Positions 24,001 to 33,072 of a stretch of DNA of 64,000 bases are shown piece after piece. Numbering within the stretch: position 1 is the first letter of the stretch; each line of letters starts with the position of its first letter. The translations under genes were made by a program, and so were the position numbers. The DNA comes from Channallabes apus. Taxonomy: Eukaryota; Chordata; Actinopteri; Siluriformes; Clariidae. Under the pieces are notes generated by a model. The model was not told where the DNA came from and ran no database searches. It worked only from the letters and a program-made list of their open reading frames with translations. The DNA is taken from contig CM060111.1 in assembly GCA_030522415.1 (NCBI GenBank), positions 46,355,559 through 46,419,558 of the forward strand. The letters run 5' to 3'.

Positions 24001-25439
24001 TCTGCAAATGCGGTGTACTCGGATGGCACGCTGGTAGATACTAGGACGCGAGGGCTTTCGACGGAAGTAGTTTGGACCATTAACGTTGATGGTTGGCAGA
24101 ATTTAGCACATCGGGGGGACCAGGAAACGATGCTAGAGGCTGCCCAATTAAAATTAGGGTTATGTACGCAGAGCCATGGAAGGCCCAGCACGACGGATTG
24201 ACTCACCTGAGGGAGCACATAGAATTGTAGCTCCTCAGTGTGGCCGGGGAAAGTTAATCGCAGGGGCACGGAAAGCATATAAACGGGCGACTGAATTAGT
24301 GGCTTGCCATCCAGAGCTTTAATTGCGATCGGGGTTGGAAGCTTCGACACGGGAGCGTGCAGCGAGGAAAGAAGAGAAAGTGAAATGAAGTTCCCAGCCG
24401 ACCCAGAATCTATCAGGGGGGAAACAGACACAACATAATCATTAAATGATAAAGTGGCATCAACACAAAATGACTGTGTGGTACGTGTAGGTGTGCATGA
24501 AGTTACTTTAGGGATAATGGGACAGTCTTTGATGAGATGTCCTTCTCCTCCACAATACAGGCACAAGCCCGTCGTGAACCGGCGGCGTCTTTCGTGCGCG
24601 GACAGCCGGGAAGTGCCCACATCCATGGGCTCCGCGGTGGACCTCTCGTGCGACTCTGTAGGGCTTTTTGGGCGGTTGATGCGATGGCGCGGGTTGAGAC
24701 TGCCCCCTACTGTCCGTGTCGAGGGCTGCCGTCTTTGACTGCGAAGGTGTTGGTCCAGTTTAATAGCCAGCTGGATACTGTCGTCTAGGTCTAGCTCTGC
24801 ATCTCTGCAGGCCAGTTCCAGCTGGATGTCCGGATGCAGCCCATCCCTAAACCGGGCGAGCAGGCTTTTCTCGCACCACTCGCTTTCAGCCGCCAGGATC
24901 TTAAAGCGGATAGCATACTCCGCCACGGTGGTTGGTCCTTGTTTTAATTTCAAGAGTTGTTGTTCTCCGCTCCTACCCTGATCAGGGTGGTCAAACACCG
25001 CGCGGAAGGCCCTTAAGAACCGCCCATAGTCGCACGTCTCCCTGCCGCCCGCGCTCCATACTGCGGTGGCCCAGTCCATGGCGGGCCCGGTGAGCCGTTG
25101 AGTGACAAATCTGACCTTCCCTTGGTCGTCTAGCTCTGGGTAATCCACAAAATAGAGCTCGCAGGCTAAAAGAAATTTTTTACATGCCTCGGGGTCCCCC
25201 GCGTAGCGCTCGGGGGGCGCTGCTCTTGGGGGGGATCGTGCGCGGCGCGGGGGCCCCGCCGGAGGGGGTGACTGGTTCGTGGCGATGTCCCGGACACTAT
25301 GAGCCAAGTCATTAATGGCGCGGGCCAGGCTGTCCATCTGTCCCTGCTGCCGGCGGATGTAATCCATCATGGGAGGTGTTTCCCTCGGTAGAGGTGTTCC
25401 TGCTGCGTTTCGTTGATTAGAGGTCTGGTCATCTGTCAT
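21024..25439 (-). CDS. Gypsy 1 gag-pol polyprotein, one internal TAG
   Basis: A single frame of 1471 codons from ATG 25439-25437 (inside the 5' [13 protein letters not shown]) to TGA 21026-21024. Order by residue: capsid-like gag (about 80-240), CCHC knuckle [14 protein letters not shown] (about 293-306), protease [10 protein letters not shown] (about 344), RT with LDLRSAYNL and YLDD (about 660), RNase H ([12 protein letters not shown]), integrase zinc domain ([12 protein letters not shown] to CAICAATK), integrase catalytic blocks [21 protein letters not shown] and [11 protein letters not shown], then a chromodomain ([17 protein letters not shown]). One in-frame TAG at 22998-23000, between RT and RNase H after EVDA, splits it. 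No other break seen. Readthrough, sequencing error or a fresh inactivating mutation are all possible. An in-frame ATG further upstream (25472) also exists. Confidence 0.9.
25423..25433 (-). other. candidate self-priming primer-binding site of Gypsy 1
   Basis: The 11 bases directly after the 5' LTR (minus strand GATGACCAGAC) can pair with minus-strand sequence at 25817-25825 inside the LTR (nine consecutive pairs, ten of eleven with one mismatch). That LTR site lies about 30 bases after a TATA-like CTTAAA, where a transcript could start. Tf1/sushi elements are known to prime from the 5' end of their own RNA in this way. Confidence 0.5.
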
Positions 25440-25954
25440 GGTTTTCTCACTCTGCATGAAGCATACACACACGTCAACGCAAGTGCAGGAAAATACAGTC
25501 TTTATTTGAGTGCTTTGCCTTCAAAGAAAACTTCTCAAAGACTCGTCACAGTAATTATTTTGGAACCAGGCGTTCACTACGCCGTTAACCAGGCGCGGTC
25601 TGCAGGCGGTTTTAAACTAGACACCACTTTAAACAGAAAACTGTCCTTCTTTCAGAAGCAAAACATACTCAAGGAAACTAAACCTCTCTGTGCCTTCAGA
25701 GGATATTACGTGGCTGGCGAAGCTGTCCCGCTTCGCCTAACTGCGCCTGCAGATACCGCTTCAAACCTGGGGAGAGCAGAAAGACATACACAAGTTAGTA
25801 ATGGGTGATACAACGGTGACCAGACAGTGTGCTATGGGTTCGGCTGGGTTTAAGTAGGGAGGCAGGTGAGGTGTGCACAGGTGATCTGAGTTATTTAATC
25901 GTGGTGAGTAATGACATACGTGGACACACTAGGGGGAGACAAAGCCACGGCTCA
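25434..25954 (-). repeat. Gypsy 1 5' LTR
   Basis: A copy of 20506-21026 with no difference that I could find. It carries a TATA-like CTTAAA on the minus strand (about 25849) upstream of a likely transcript start near 25829. The gag ATG lies in its last six bases. Confidence 0.92.
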
Positions 25955-26062
25955 GTACACCAGTAACTGGTGTAATGCCAGTGAAATATGGGGTCCCACA
26001 AGGGTCAGTTTTAGGACCTCTGTTGTTCTCAATATACATGCTTCCCTTGGGTAACATCATAA
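25955..26062 (+). pseudogene. LINE B ORF2 part 3: RT fragment
   Basis: A 108-bp piece encoding [20 protein letters not shown] then [15 protein letters not shown], the RT motif-B region. It lies between Gypsy 1 and Gypsy 2. It joins in frame to 34531 across Gypsy 2, but not to 20505 across Gypsy 1. Confidence 0.85.
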
Positions 26063-27508
26063 TGTAGCAGGATGATCTGTGGTCTCATCATGACAGTTAT
26101 ATTTATGTGGGTGTCTTATTTATGACTTTTGTACAGTTATATACTGCCACACTCTTAGTTGGGGGGGACTTCCGGTTCACCTGGTTTGTGTTTGTGCTCA
26201 CTCCAGACACTAGCCAATCTGCTTGCCTATGAGCTGTTATAAGGACAGCCGTTCATGTAGCGCGCCCGCCTCCTTTCAGTCGTGTACCTGACTTCCGGTC
26301 TTGCCACAGGTTTCCTCTGGACTCGTTAACAGTGGGGTATTTCCCTACCAGCTCTGTAGAGTGCGCGCGCTGTTTTATGGTGCGTCTGACTTTCACTTTC
26401 ATGTAAGTCATTTTCTGTGGATTCTCCTGTGCGTAGCGTGCACGTTGTTTCGCTGCGCGTCTGACTTCCGCTTCCGTCTCAGTTTTCCCCTAAACTGGTG
26501 GGTTCTTTAACATTGCCCGACTGGAGTCGGTAAGTGGCTCGTTCCCTGTACTTCCTGGTTGTACCGGGTTTGTTGGGGGTTGTTCATTCAGCATCCAGAA
26601 CAGGAGCTGTATTTCGAAGTGGGTGCTGTGGACAAATGCATGAACGCTGCTGCTTTGCTTTGCTTTGCTTTGCTTTGCTTGAACTGTGCATGCTTTGCTT
26701 TGCTTTGCTTTGCTTGAACTGTGCATGCTTTGCTTCGCTTTAAATGCCGCTTTGCATGCCTGAATGCTGCTTTTGCCTGAAGGCTTTTGATTTTCTTTCT
26801 TTGTTTGCTTTATTTTGGTTTGCTTTACTGTCATTGGACAAATAGCTGCAATATAATTGCTTCACTGTTGTGTTGCATGGCTGATTTATTGGCGGGGTGC
26901 TTTGCTGCTGTGTATGCATTCTGTCTTTGAATTTGTTTTTAAATTGTAATTCGTCTGTCTTATCTTTCTCTCCTGTTATTTTAAGGTCTTTCGTAGAGCT
27001 GTGAGTTGAAGGTGGTGGCAGTGTGACGTGTTGGGGTTGGTTTCCTTCTTCGTGTGCGTGTTGGTCACTTCTGTGTCAGTTGTCACTGTGAATAGTGCGT
27101 GGATGTGATTCACGTGTGTTTGGGGTGACTTTGGCTGGGATATTCATCCCCTCCCTGTCTTTCATAGTCTGCCACCCACTGGTTAGCTCCAGCTCCAAAA
27201 AGGATGGTGTATGTTTTTATAATTTTTAGTATTGCATATTCCTGATGTCAAATTAAAATTATTTATGATATTTAATTGTTGAACTGTGACATTGTGTATT
27301 TTTCTGTGAGAGAATAAACATTTATGTACGAAATCCACGCCTCTTGCATCTCTGGTGAATGTACCTGGGTGCCTTAGTTAGTTTAATAGTTAGGGTTTGG
27401 TTTTATTTCCTTGGGTGCAATTCCCAAGGTGGCGTAATTGGCTACCATTGTTAACAGTAGCGGGGCGGCGGAGCTCAAGCGAGCCAGCGCCCCCTAGCGC
27501 TCGCCACA
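26063..27508 (+). repeat. Gypsy 2 5' LTR
   Basis: 1446 bp. It contains two runs of GCTTT pentanucleotide repeats (about 26650-26740) and an AATAAA (about 27313). It lacks the 8-bp AGGTAACG segment present in the 3' LTR near 33253. An apparent minus-strand frame rich in KAKQSK is only the pentanucleotide repeat. Confidence 0.92.
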
Positions 27509-27733
27509 ATCTGGCGCAATCGGCAGGATCACTGTTTTAAGCGAAGGTGTGGTTCGCTCATATTTGTTTTTTTCTCTCGTGCTGTATTGGGTAATTTCAT
27601 TTTTTTTTAGAGTATTTCGGTGTAAGGCAAAGCAGCAGTGTTCTGCAGTGGACCTCTAATTAGTGGGGTGAGATTTCTCTTTTGTGAGTGGTGTGTCAGA
27701 GCCTTAAATTTCGATTGGGAATTCGATCTCGTC
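27509..27733 (+). other. Gypsy 2 leader with candidate primer-binding site
   Basis: Right after the LTR comes AT then CTGGCGCAATCGGCAGGATC. TGGCGC next to an LTR is typical of a tRNA primer-binding site (tRNA 3' end ...GCGCCA). I cannot name the tRNA. The leader has no other feature up to the gag ATG. Confidence 0.45.
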
Positions 27734-28807
27734 ATGGAGGACGAATTGCAGGAACTGAGGACCTTGGTTGCCCAGTTGAGAGCTGACAATGAACAGCTCC
27801 GCCAGGAGCGAGCTACTGCCACTCCAGATGCCAATGTTGTGCCTTCCACTTCACAATCCCAGCCTCCAACAGGTAATGTCTCTTCGGTTCCTGTGACCGA
27901 GCGATTAATTTTCGTACCTCGGGATCGGCGGTGTCCTATGTTTAGGGGGAAATGTGGTGTTGGGTTAGATGAATGGCTTGAGGAAGTACGAGCTTGTATG
28001 AGGACTCGCCATTTGTCCGCTAGAGATCAAGCATTTTTCCTGTTCGATCACCTAGAGGGGGAAGCTCGTGACGAGATAAAGTATCGTTCCACTGTCGATA
28101 GAGAGGATCCAGAGAAGGTTATTTTAATACTGCAAGAGCTCTATGGGTGTTCTGAGTCATATGTAGCGTTGCAGGAGGCCTTCTTTTCTAGGCGTCAGCT
28201 AGAGGGAGAAACCTTGCAGGAGTTTTCATTAGCTTTAATGAGCCTTATGGGGAGAGTAAAACAGAGTGCTCCGATCGCTATGTCCAATGCTGATGTTCTG
28301 TTGAGGGATCAATTCGTGGAGCATGTTCTTGACGGAGCTTTGCGTCGTGAGTTGAAGCAGATGGTGCGCAGACAGCCCCGTGCTACTCTACTGGAGATTA
28401 GAGGTGAGGCAATTCGGTGGGAACAGGAGGGTCTTCCTAGCGGTGCGAGAGGTCGCAGTCATTCTGTTCCATCAGCTTTAGGTTTTCAGTATGGGATCCA
28501 GAATAGACCTAGTAGTGTGGCCCATGCTCCTCCTGCAGAGATGGATGAGCTAAAGGAGTTGTTGAAATGTCAGCAGGAGCAATTAAAAAGTCAGCAAGAG
28601 CAGTTGCAGCAGCTTGCTCGTAGCATTTCTCGGTTACAGCCTTCGCAGCGTAGCCGTTCTCCTCGTGGAGGTCTTGTGTGCAGGCGTTGTCAACAGCCTG
28701 GTCACTTTGCACGGGAGTGTGATGGGGTGCGTGCTCCCCCTCGGTCTTACTCGTCCCATGTTCCTACGACATCTGACAGGCAGTCTCGTACAGCGCCGGA
28801 AAACTAG
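27734..28807 (+). CDS. Gypsy 2 gag, PNMA-like capsid with CCHC knuckle
   Basis: 357 codons from ATG 27734 (MEDELQELRTLVAQLRADN) to TAG 28805-28807. An N-terminal coiled coil (residues about 2-35) precedes a capsid domain (about 60-235, including PRDRRCPMFRGK, HLSARDQAFFLFDHLEGEA, FSRRQLEGETLQEFSLALM). A Gln-rich helical stretch (KCQQEQLKSQQEQLQQLA) follows, then a knuckle VCRRCQQPGHFARECDG near residue 315-330. Such capsids resemble those domesticated as PNMA/Arc-type vertebrate genes. No lesion seen. The frame overlaps pol by about 30 bases in the -1 frame. Confidence 0.88.
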   Translation: MEDELQELRTLVAQLRADNEQLRQERATATPDANVVPSTSQSQPPTGNVSSVPVTERLIFVPRDRRCPMFRGKCGVGLDEWLEEVRACMRTRHLSARDQAFFLFDHLEGEARDEIKYRSTVDREDPEKVILILQELYGCSESYVALQEAFFSRRQLEGETLQEFSLALMSLMGRVKQSAPIAMSNADVLLRDQFVEHVLDGALRRELKQMVRRQPRATLLEIRGEAIRWEQEGLPSGARGRSHSVPSALGFQYGIQNRPSSVAHAPPAEMDELKELLKCQQEQLKSQQEQLQQLARSISRLQPSQRSRSPRGGLVCRRCQQPGHFARECDGVRAPPRSYSSHVPTTSDRQSRTAPEN

Positions 28808-31800
28808 CACCCACCGCGCTGCAGAGCCACAGTTCGGGGGGGTATTTTACTGGCTCACGGGCCACCCCTAGGAGTTTAGGCGGTACTTCAGCCTTGGTGT
28901 CATCCTGTCCACACCTTGATATAATCTTGGGTGGAGTTAAAGTATCGTGCTTGCTAGACACAGGTTCAATGGTGTCCACAATTACTGAGAGTTTCTTTCT
29001 GGACAATATCCAGCCGTGGGGTCAGGAGCGTCTTCAGTCCTGCCATTGGCTGCAGCTTAGGGCTGCTAACGGGTTAGCCATTCCTTATATTGGTTATTTG
29101 GAATTGGACGCAGAGCTGTGTGGTAAGATAATGCCGCACTGCGGAGTGCTAGTGGTTAAGGACCCTCCCGGTGGTAGCCAGCCTCAAGTGCCTGGTGTTT
29201 TGGGGATGAACATCATCCGTCGTTGCTATAAAGAGCTTTTTGGAGAGCATGGTCTGGCTTTGTTTGACTCGCCCTCTGTTTCGGAGGTTTCAGCATCTGT
29301 CATACAGGCACTGCAGCAGTGTCATGAGACTAGTACTTCATCTAATCGTGAGCTTTCGGGTAGAGTACGGGTTCAAGGTAGGAGGACTTGTCGGATTCCA
29401 GCTGGCGCTATGAAGCTGGTAGCGGCCACCTGCTCTGACCAGTACTCTGGCTGTACTGTGCTATTGGAGCCACCGGATTCTGGTTTGCCGGCTGGACTTT
29501 TGGCATCTCCTGCCATAGTACAGGTGACGAGAGGTACAGTTTATGTTCCCGTGGTTAACGTGAGTTCTACGGAGGCGGTGCTGTATCCGCGTGTGATGGT
29601 GGGTACCCTCCATCCAGTTCATGTTGTTAGCCTGCCTGCGGGTATCACCGAGGTTCCAGCCTGTAATGTGACTGTGAATTTGCAGTCTGCTGTTCCTACA
29701 GTTTGGAGTCAGATAGAGGCCTTGGATTTGTCCCTGTTGCCTGCAGCAGCCCAGATTCAAGTGAGGTCTCTTCTTCATAAGTACAGCTCTGTTTTCTCTG
29801 TTCATGAGATGGACATTGGCTGTACTACTCTGGTGGCGCATGACATCCCACTCTTGGATGACGTTCCTGTCAAGCAACGCTATAGGCGTATTCCTCCATC
29901 GGAGTATGAGATAGTGAAAGAACATATTAATCAGTTGTTAGCGGCACAGGTCATTCGAGAGAGCAGTAGCCCTTATGCCTCTCCTATCGTCCTTGCTCGA
30001 AAGAAGGATGGTACCTTGCGGATGTGTGTTGATTATCGTCAGTTGAACGCCAAGACCAGGAAAGACGCATTTCCTTTGCCCCGTATTGAGGAGTCTTTGG
30101 ATGCTATGACTGGAGCATGTTGGTTCTCCACTATGGATTTGGCCAGTGGGTACAACCAGGTCTCGGTCGCTGAAAAAGATCGTTCCAAGACTGCCTTTTG
30201 TACGCCATTTGGATTGTTTGAATGGAATCGTATGCCTTTTGGCCTCTGTAATGCCCCCAGTACCTTTCAGAGATTAATGCAGCGGATATTTGGTGACCAG
30301 CAGTGTCAGTCTTTGTTACTGTATTTGGATGATATCATTGTGTTTTCTTCCACTGTAGAACAGCACCTGCAGAGACTTGAGGTGGCGCTGGGCCGGCTGC
30401 AGCATGAGGGCCTCAAGGTCAAACTTTCCAAATGTGCGTTTTTCCAACGGGCGGTGCAGTACTTGGGCCATGTGATCTCTGATCAGGGTGTATCCACTGA
30501 CCCAGGTAAAATTCAGGTGGTAGCCAACTGGCGACCTCCTTCTACTGTTTCAGAGCTGCGATCATTTCTTGGGTTTGCTAGCTATTATAGACGCTTTATA
30601 GATGGTTTTGCAAAGTTGGCAGCTCCTTTACATAGGCTGGTGGCAGATCTGGGTGGTGTTGGATCTAAGAACAAGCGGAGATCCTGTGCTATTGAGGCAT
30701 GGACAGCAGAGTGTAGTGCCAGTTTTGAGGCGTTAAAAACCAAGCTTACAACTGCACCTGTATTGGCATATGCCGACTTTTCATTGCCTTTTGTTTTAGA
30801 GGTAGATGCGAGTCATTCTGGCCTGGGAGCGGTTCTTTCCCAGGAGCAAGAGGGAAAGCTAAGGCCAATAGCTTATGCCAGTCGGGGCCTCAAGCCCAAC
30901 GAGCGTAATATGCAAAATTACAGTTCTATGAAGTTGGAGTTTTTGGCATTGAAATGGGCTATGACTGAAAAGTTTCGGGACTACCTCCTTGGTCAACGCT
31001 GCCTGGTCTACACCGATAATAACCCCTTGAGTCATTTAGATTCTGCTAAGCTGGGTGCTACTGAGCAGCGTTGGGCAGCTCAGCTTGCATCTTTTAATTT
31101 CGAGCTCCGGTATCGTTCAGGTAAAAGCAACCGCAATGCAGATGCTTTGTCACGGCAACTTCACTCAGGTTCCTCAGTGGAGGCTATGGTTCCTGGTACG
31201 CCACTTCCGGTGTCCTTTCAGTGTGTTTCACCGTCGGAGGTGGCCACGGCATCTTTAGCCGTTGTCAACGCACTGCCTCATCAGACAGCTGATTTGCAGG
31301 TCCTACAGGAGGCTGATCCAGTGCTCCAAGAGATCCTTGTGTTCTGGAGACGGAATCAGCGACCTAATGTTGAGGAGCGTAAGCGGTTATCGCAGCCAGC
31401 CTTGGTACTTTTACGGCAGTGGGATCGCTTGGTAGAGAAAGATGGTATTGTTTATCGGCAGGTCTTTCCTCCTAGTGGGGGTGAATCTGTTGACCAGTTT
31501 CTGTTGCCACAGGTGTTAAAGCAGGAGGTTCTGACAGCTTTGCATCATGAGCATGGCCATCAGGGTGTTGAGCGGACGTTGGCTCTCCTACGACAGCGGT
31601 GCTATTGGCCCGGTATGTCGGTAGAGGTAGCTGAATGGTGTAAGGCCTGTGAGCGTTGCCAAGTTTCCAAGGACTGTTATCCTACTGTTCACAGTTTTAT
31701 GGGGCATCTTTTGGCATCACAGCCTAATGAAATTTTGGCCATCGATTTTACTGTGTTGGAGCCAAATCGGAATGGTCTGGAAAATGTCCTTGTCATGACG

Positions 31801-33024
31801 GACGTTTTCAGTAAGTATACTTTAGCTATTCCAACTCGTGACCAACGGGCCACTACAGTTGCTCAGGTGCTAGTAGTGGAGTGGTTTTGTAAGTTTGGTG
31901 TCCCTGCACGAATTCACTCTGACCAGGGCCGCAATTTTGAGAGTCTCCTTATCCAGCAACTCTGTGGGATTTATGGGATTCAGAAGTCCCGCACAACGCC
32001 ACATCATCCAGCTGGTAATGGTCAATGTGAGCGTTTTAATCGAACACTTCACAATTTGTTGCGTGCCTTACCAGTATCTAGAAAGAGGGACTGGGCTTCT
32101 TGTTTGCCACAAGTTCTGTTCAGTTATAATACCACGCCTAATCAGTCTACTGGTGAGTCTCCATTCTATTTAATGTTTGGTCGAGAGGCTCGGTTGCCAG
32201 TGGATTTTCTGTTGGGGAGAATTCAGGAGCCAGTGGCGGGCCCTGCTCATGAATGGATTCTGGAGCACCAGACTCGTTTGCGAACGGCATTTGAGGGGGC
32301 CCAGGAACGGTTGAGGCTTGCTGCAACTCATAGAAAGCAAAACCACGATCAGCAGGTGCGAGGTGAGCCATTGAGGGAGGGTCAGTTGGTGTACGTACGA
32401 GATTTTAGTGCACGGGGTCGTCACAAAATCCAAGACCTGTGGAGCTCGGTGGTTCATCGTGTTTTGAGGGCACCCAGAGAAGGGGGGTCAGTTTATACGA
32501 TTGTACCGGTGGGGGAGGTTGGAAGGACTAGGCCAGTACACCGTTCTTTGTTAAAATTGGCGGTCATTCAGAATGTTCCTAGTCCTGCTTCTCCGGATGA
32601 CACGGTGTGTAAGGAGCTTGGCTTGCCCCCTGATCCATCCCTGGAGAATCAGTCTGACTGTGAGGATGACCTCTTGATTCTGGCTCATGAACCTCAAAGT
32701 TCTTGCCCTGCGTTGGTTACCTGCCCAGATATAGGTGTTTCAGCCACGCTTCAGCCGTCAGCTTTAGAGTCAAGTCGGCCCCTTGGTATGTCTCATCCTG
32801 TTGTAACATTATCAGGGGTAACAGATTCGCCACCTGTAGTCCCGGTGGTCTCGGTCTTGGATGACCAAAACAGTGGTAGGGCCATGGTGCGTAGGACAGC
32901 ACGAACCACAGCTGGACAGCACACTAACGTCCACCATTTACCAAAATCTGTGGGGGTAGTTGCCCAGGGTGGCCTTGGTTCTGTGTGTAGTGCAGCTTCT
33001 GCTGTATTCAGGCCCTGGGACTAG
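28777..33024 (+). CDS. Gypsy 2 pol: protease, RT, RNase H, integrase
   Basis: It is open in the -1 frame relative to gag from 28777 to TAG at 33022-33024, about 1415 codons, with no good ATG at the start, so a frameshift product is likely. Order: protease CLLDTGSMVS (about 28957), RT with MDLASGYNQVS and YLDD at 30322-30333, RNase [19 protein letters not shown] and CLVYTDNNPLSHL, integrase zinc domain HHEHGHQGVERTLALL to CKACERCQVSKD, catalytic ILAIDFTVLEP, IHSDQGRNFESLL, NGQCERFNRTLHNLL. There is no chromodomain; the tail is low complexity. No stop or frameshift seen. All catalytic residues that I could check are present. Confidence 0.92.
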   Translation, partial: QAVSYSAGKLAPTALQSHSSGGYFTGSRATPRSLGGTSALVSSCPHLDIILGGVKVSCLLDTGSMVSTITESFFLDNIQPWGQERLQSCHWLQLRAANGLAIPYIGYLELDAELCGKIMPHCGVLVVKDPPGGSQPQVPGVLGMNIIRRCYKELFGEHGLALFDSPSVSEVSASVIQALQQCHETSTSSNRELSGRVRVQGRRTCRIPAGAMKLVAATCSDQYSGCTVLLEPPDSGLPAGLLASPAIVQVTRGTVYVPVVNVSSTEAVLYPRVMVGTLHPVHVVSLPAGITEVPACNVTVNLQSAVPTVWSQIEALDLSLLPAAAQIQVRSLLHKYSSVFSVHEMDIGCTTLVAHDIPLLDDVPVKQRYRRIPPSEYEIVKEHINQLLAAQVIRESSSPYASPIVLARKKDGTLRMCVDYRQLNAKTRKDAFPLPRIEESLDAMTGACWFSTMDLASGYNQVSVAEKDRSKTAFCTPFGLFEWNRMPFGLCNAPSTFQRLMQRIFGDQQCQSLLLYLDDIIVFSSTVEQHLQRLEVALGRLQHEGLKVKLSKCAFFQRAVQYLGHVISDQGVSTDPGKIQVVANWRPPSTVSELRSFLGFASYYRRFIDGFAKLAAPLHRLVADLGGVGSKNKRRSCAIEAWTAECSASFEALKTKLTTAPVLAYADFSLPFVLEVDASHSGLGAVLSQEQEGKLRPIAYASRGLKPNERNMQNYSSMKLEFLALKWAMTEKFRDYLLGQRCLVYTDNNPLSHLDSAKLGATEQRWAAQLASFNFELRYRSGKSNRNADALSRQLHSGSSVEAMVPGTPLPVSFQCVSPSEVATASLAVVNALPHQTADLQVLQEADPVLQEILVFWRRNQRPNVEERKRLSQPALVLLRQWDRLVEKDGIVYRQVFPPSGGESVDQFLLPQVLKQEVLTALHHEHGHQGVERTLALLRQRCYWPGMSVEVAEWCKACERCQVSKDCYPTVHSFMGHLLASQPNEILAIDFTVLEPNRNGLENVLVMTDVFSKYTLAIPTRDQRATTVAQVLVVEWFCKFGVPARIHSDQGRNFESLLIQQLCGIYGIQKSRTTPHHPAGNGQCERFNRTLHNLLRALPVSRKRDWASCLPQVLFSYNTTPNQSTGESPFYLMFGREARLPVDFLLGRIQEPVAGPAHEWILEHQTRLRTAFEGAQERLRLAATHRKQNHDQQVRGEPLREGQLVYVRDFSARGRHKIQDLWSSVVHRVLRAPREGGSVYTIVPVGEVGRTRPVHRSLLKLAVIQNVPSPASPDDTVCKELGLPPDPSLENQSDCEDDLLILAHEPQSSCPALVTCPDIGVSATLQPSALESSRPLGMSHPVVTLSGVTDSPPVVPVVSVLDDQNSGRAMVRRTARTTAGQHTNVHHLPKSVGVVAQGGLGSVCSAASAVFRPWD

Positions 33025-33052
33025 GGGAAATGTGCATCGTCGGGTCGACGAT

Positions 33053-33070
33053 TCAAAAAGTGGGGGGTAG
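33053..33070 (+). other. Gypsy 2 polypurine tract
   Basis: AAAAAGTGGGGGGTAG directly precedes the 3' LTR (33073), the expected plus-strand primer for LTR elements. Confidence 0.7.
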
Positions 33071-33072
33071 AT

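Larger units (their letters stand above)
20506..25954 (-). mobile_element. Gypsy 1: chromodomain Ty3/Gypsy (sushi-type) element
   Basis: A complete LTR retrotransposon on the minus strand, 5449 bp, with 521-bp LTRs at both ends (TG...CA ends) that I read as identical. One long frame spans the whole interior. Features fit vertebrate chromoviruses of the sushi/Tf1 group: one gag-pol frame, CCHC knuckle, Asp-Ser-Gly protease, integrase with C-terminal chromodomain. The flanks are TTAC (left) and GTAC (right), not a perfect target duplication, and a LINE B segment is missing between them. LTR identity argues for a young insertion. Confidence 0.93.

Noticed and set aside
26490..26834. 114-codon minus-strand frame rich in KAKQSK, also at 33508-33852
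   Set aside because: It is the complement of the GCTTT pentanucleotide repeat in the Gypsy 2 LTRs; present only because the repeat has no stops.
29461..29925. 154-codon minus-strand frame
   Set aside because: Antisense to the intact Gypsy 2 pol, without a recognisable domain.
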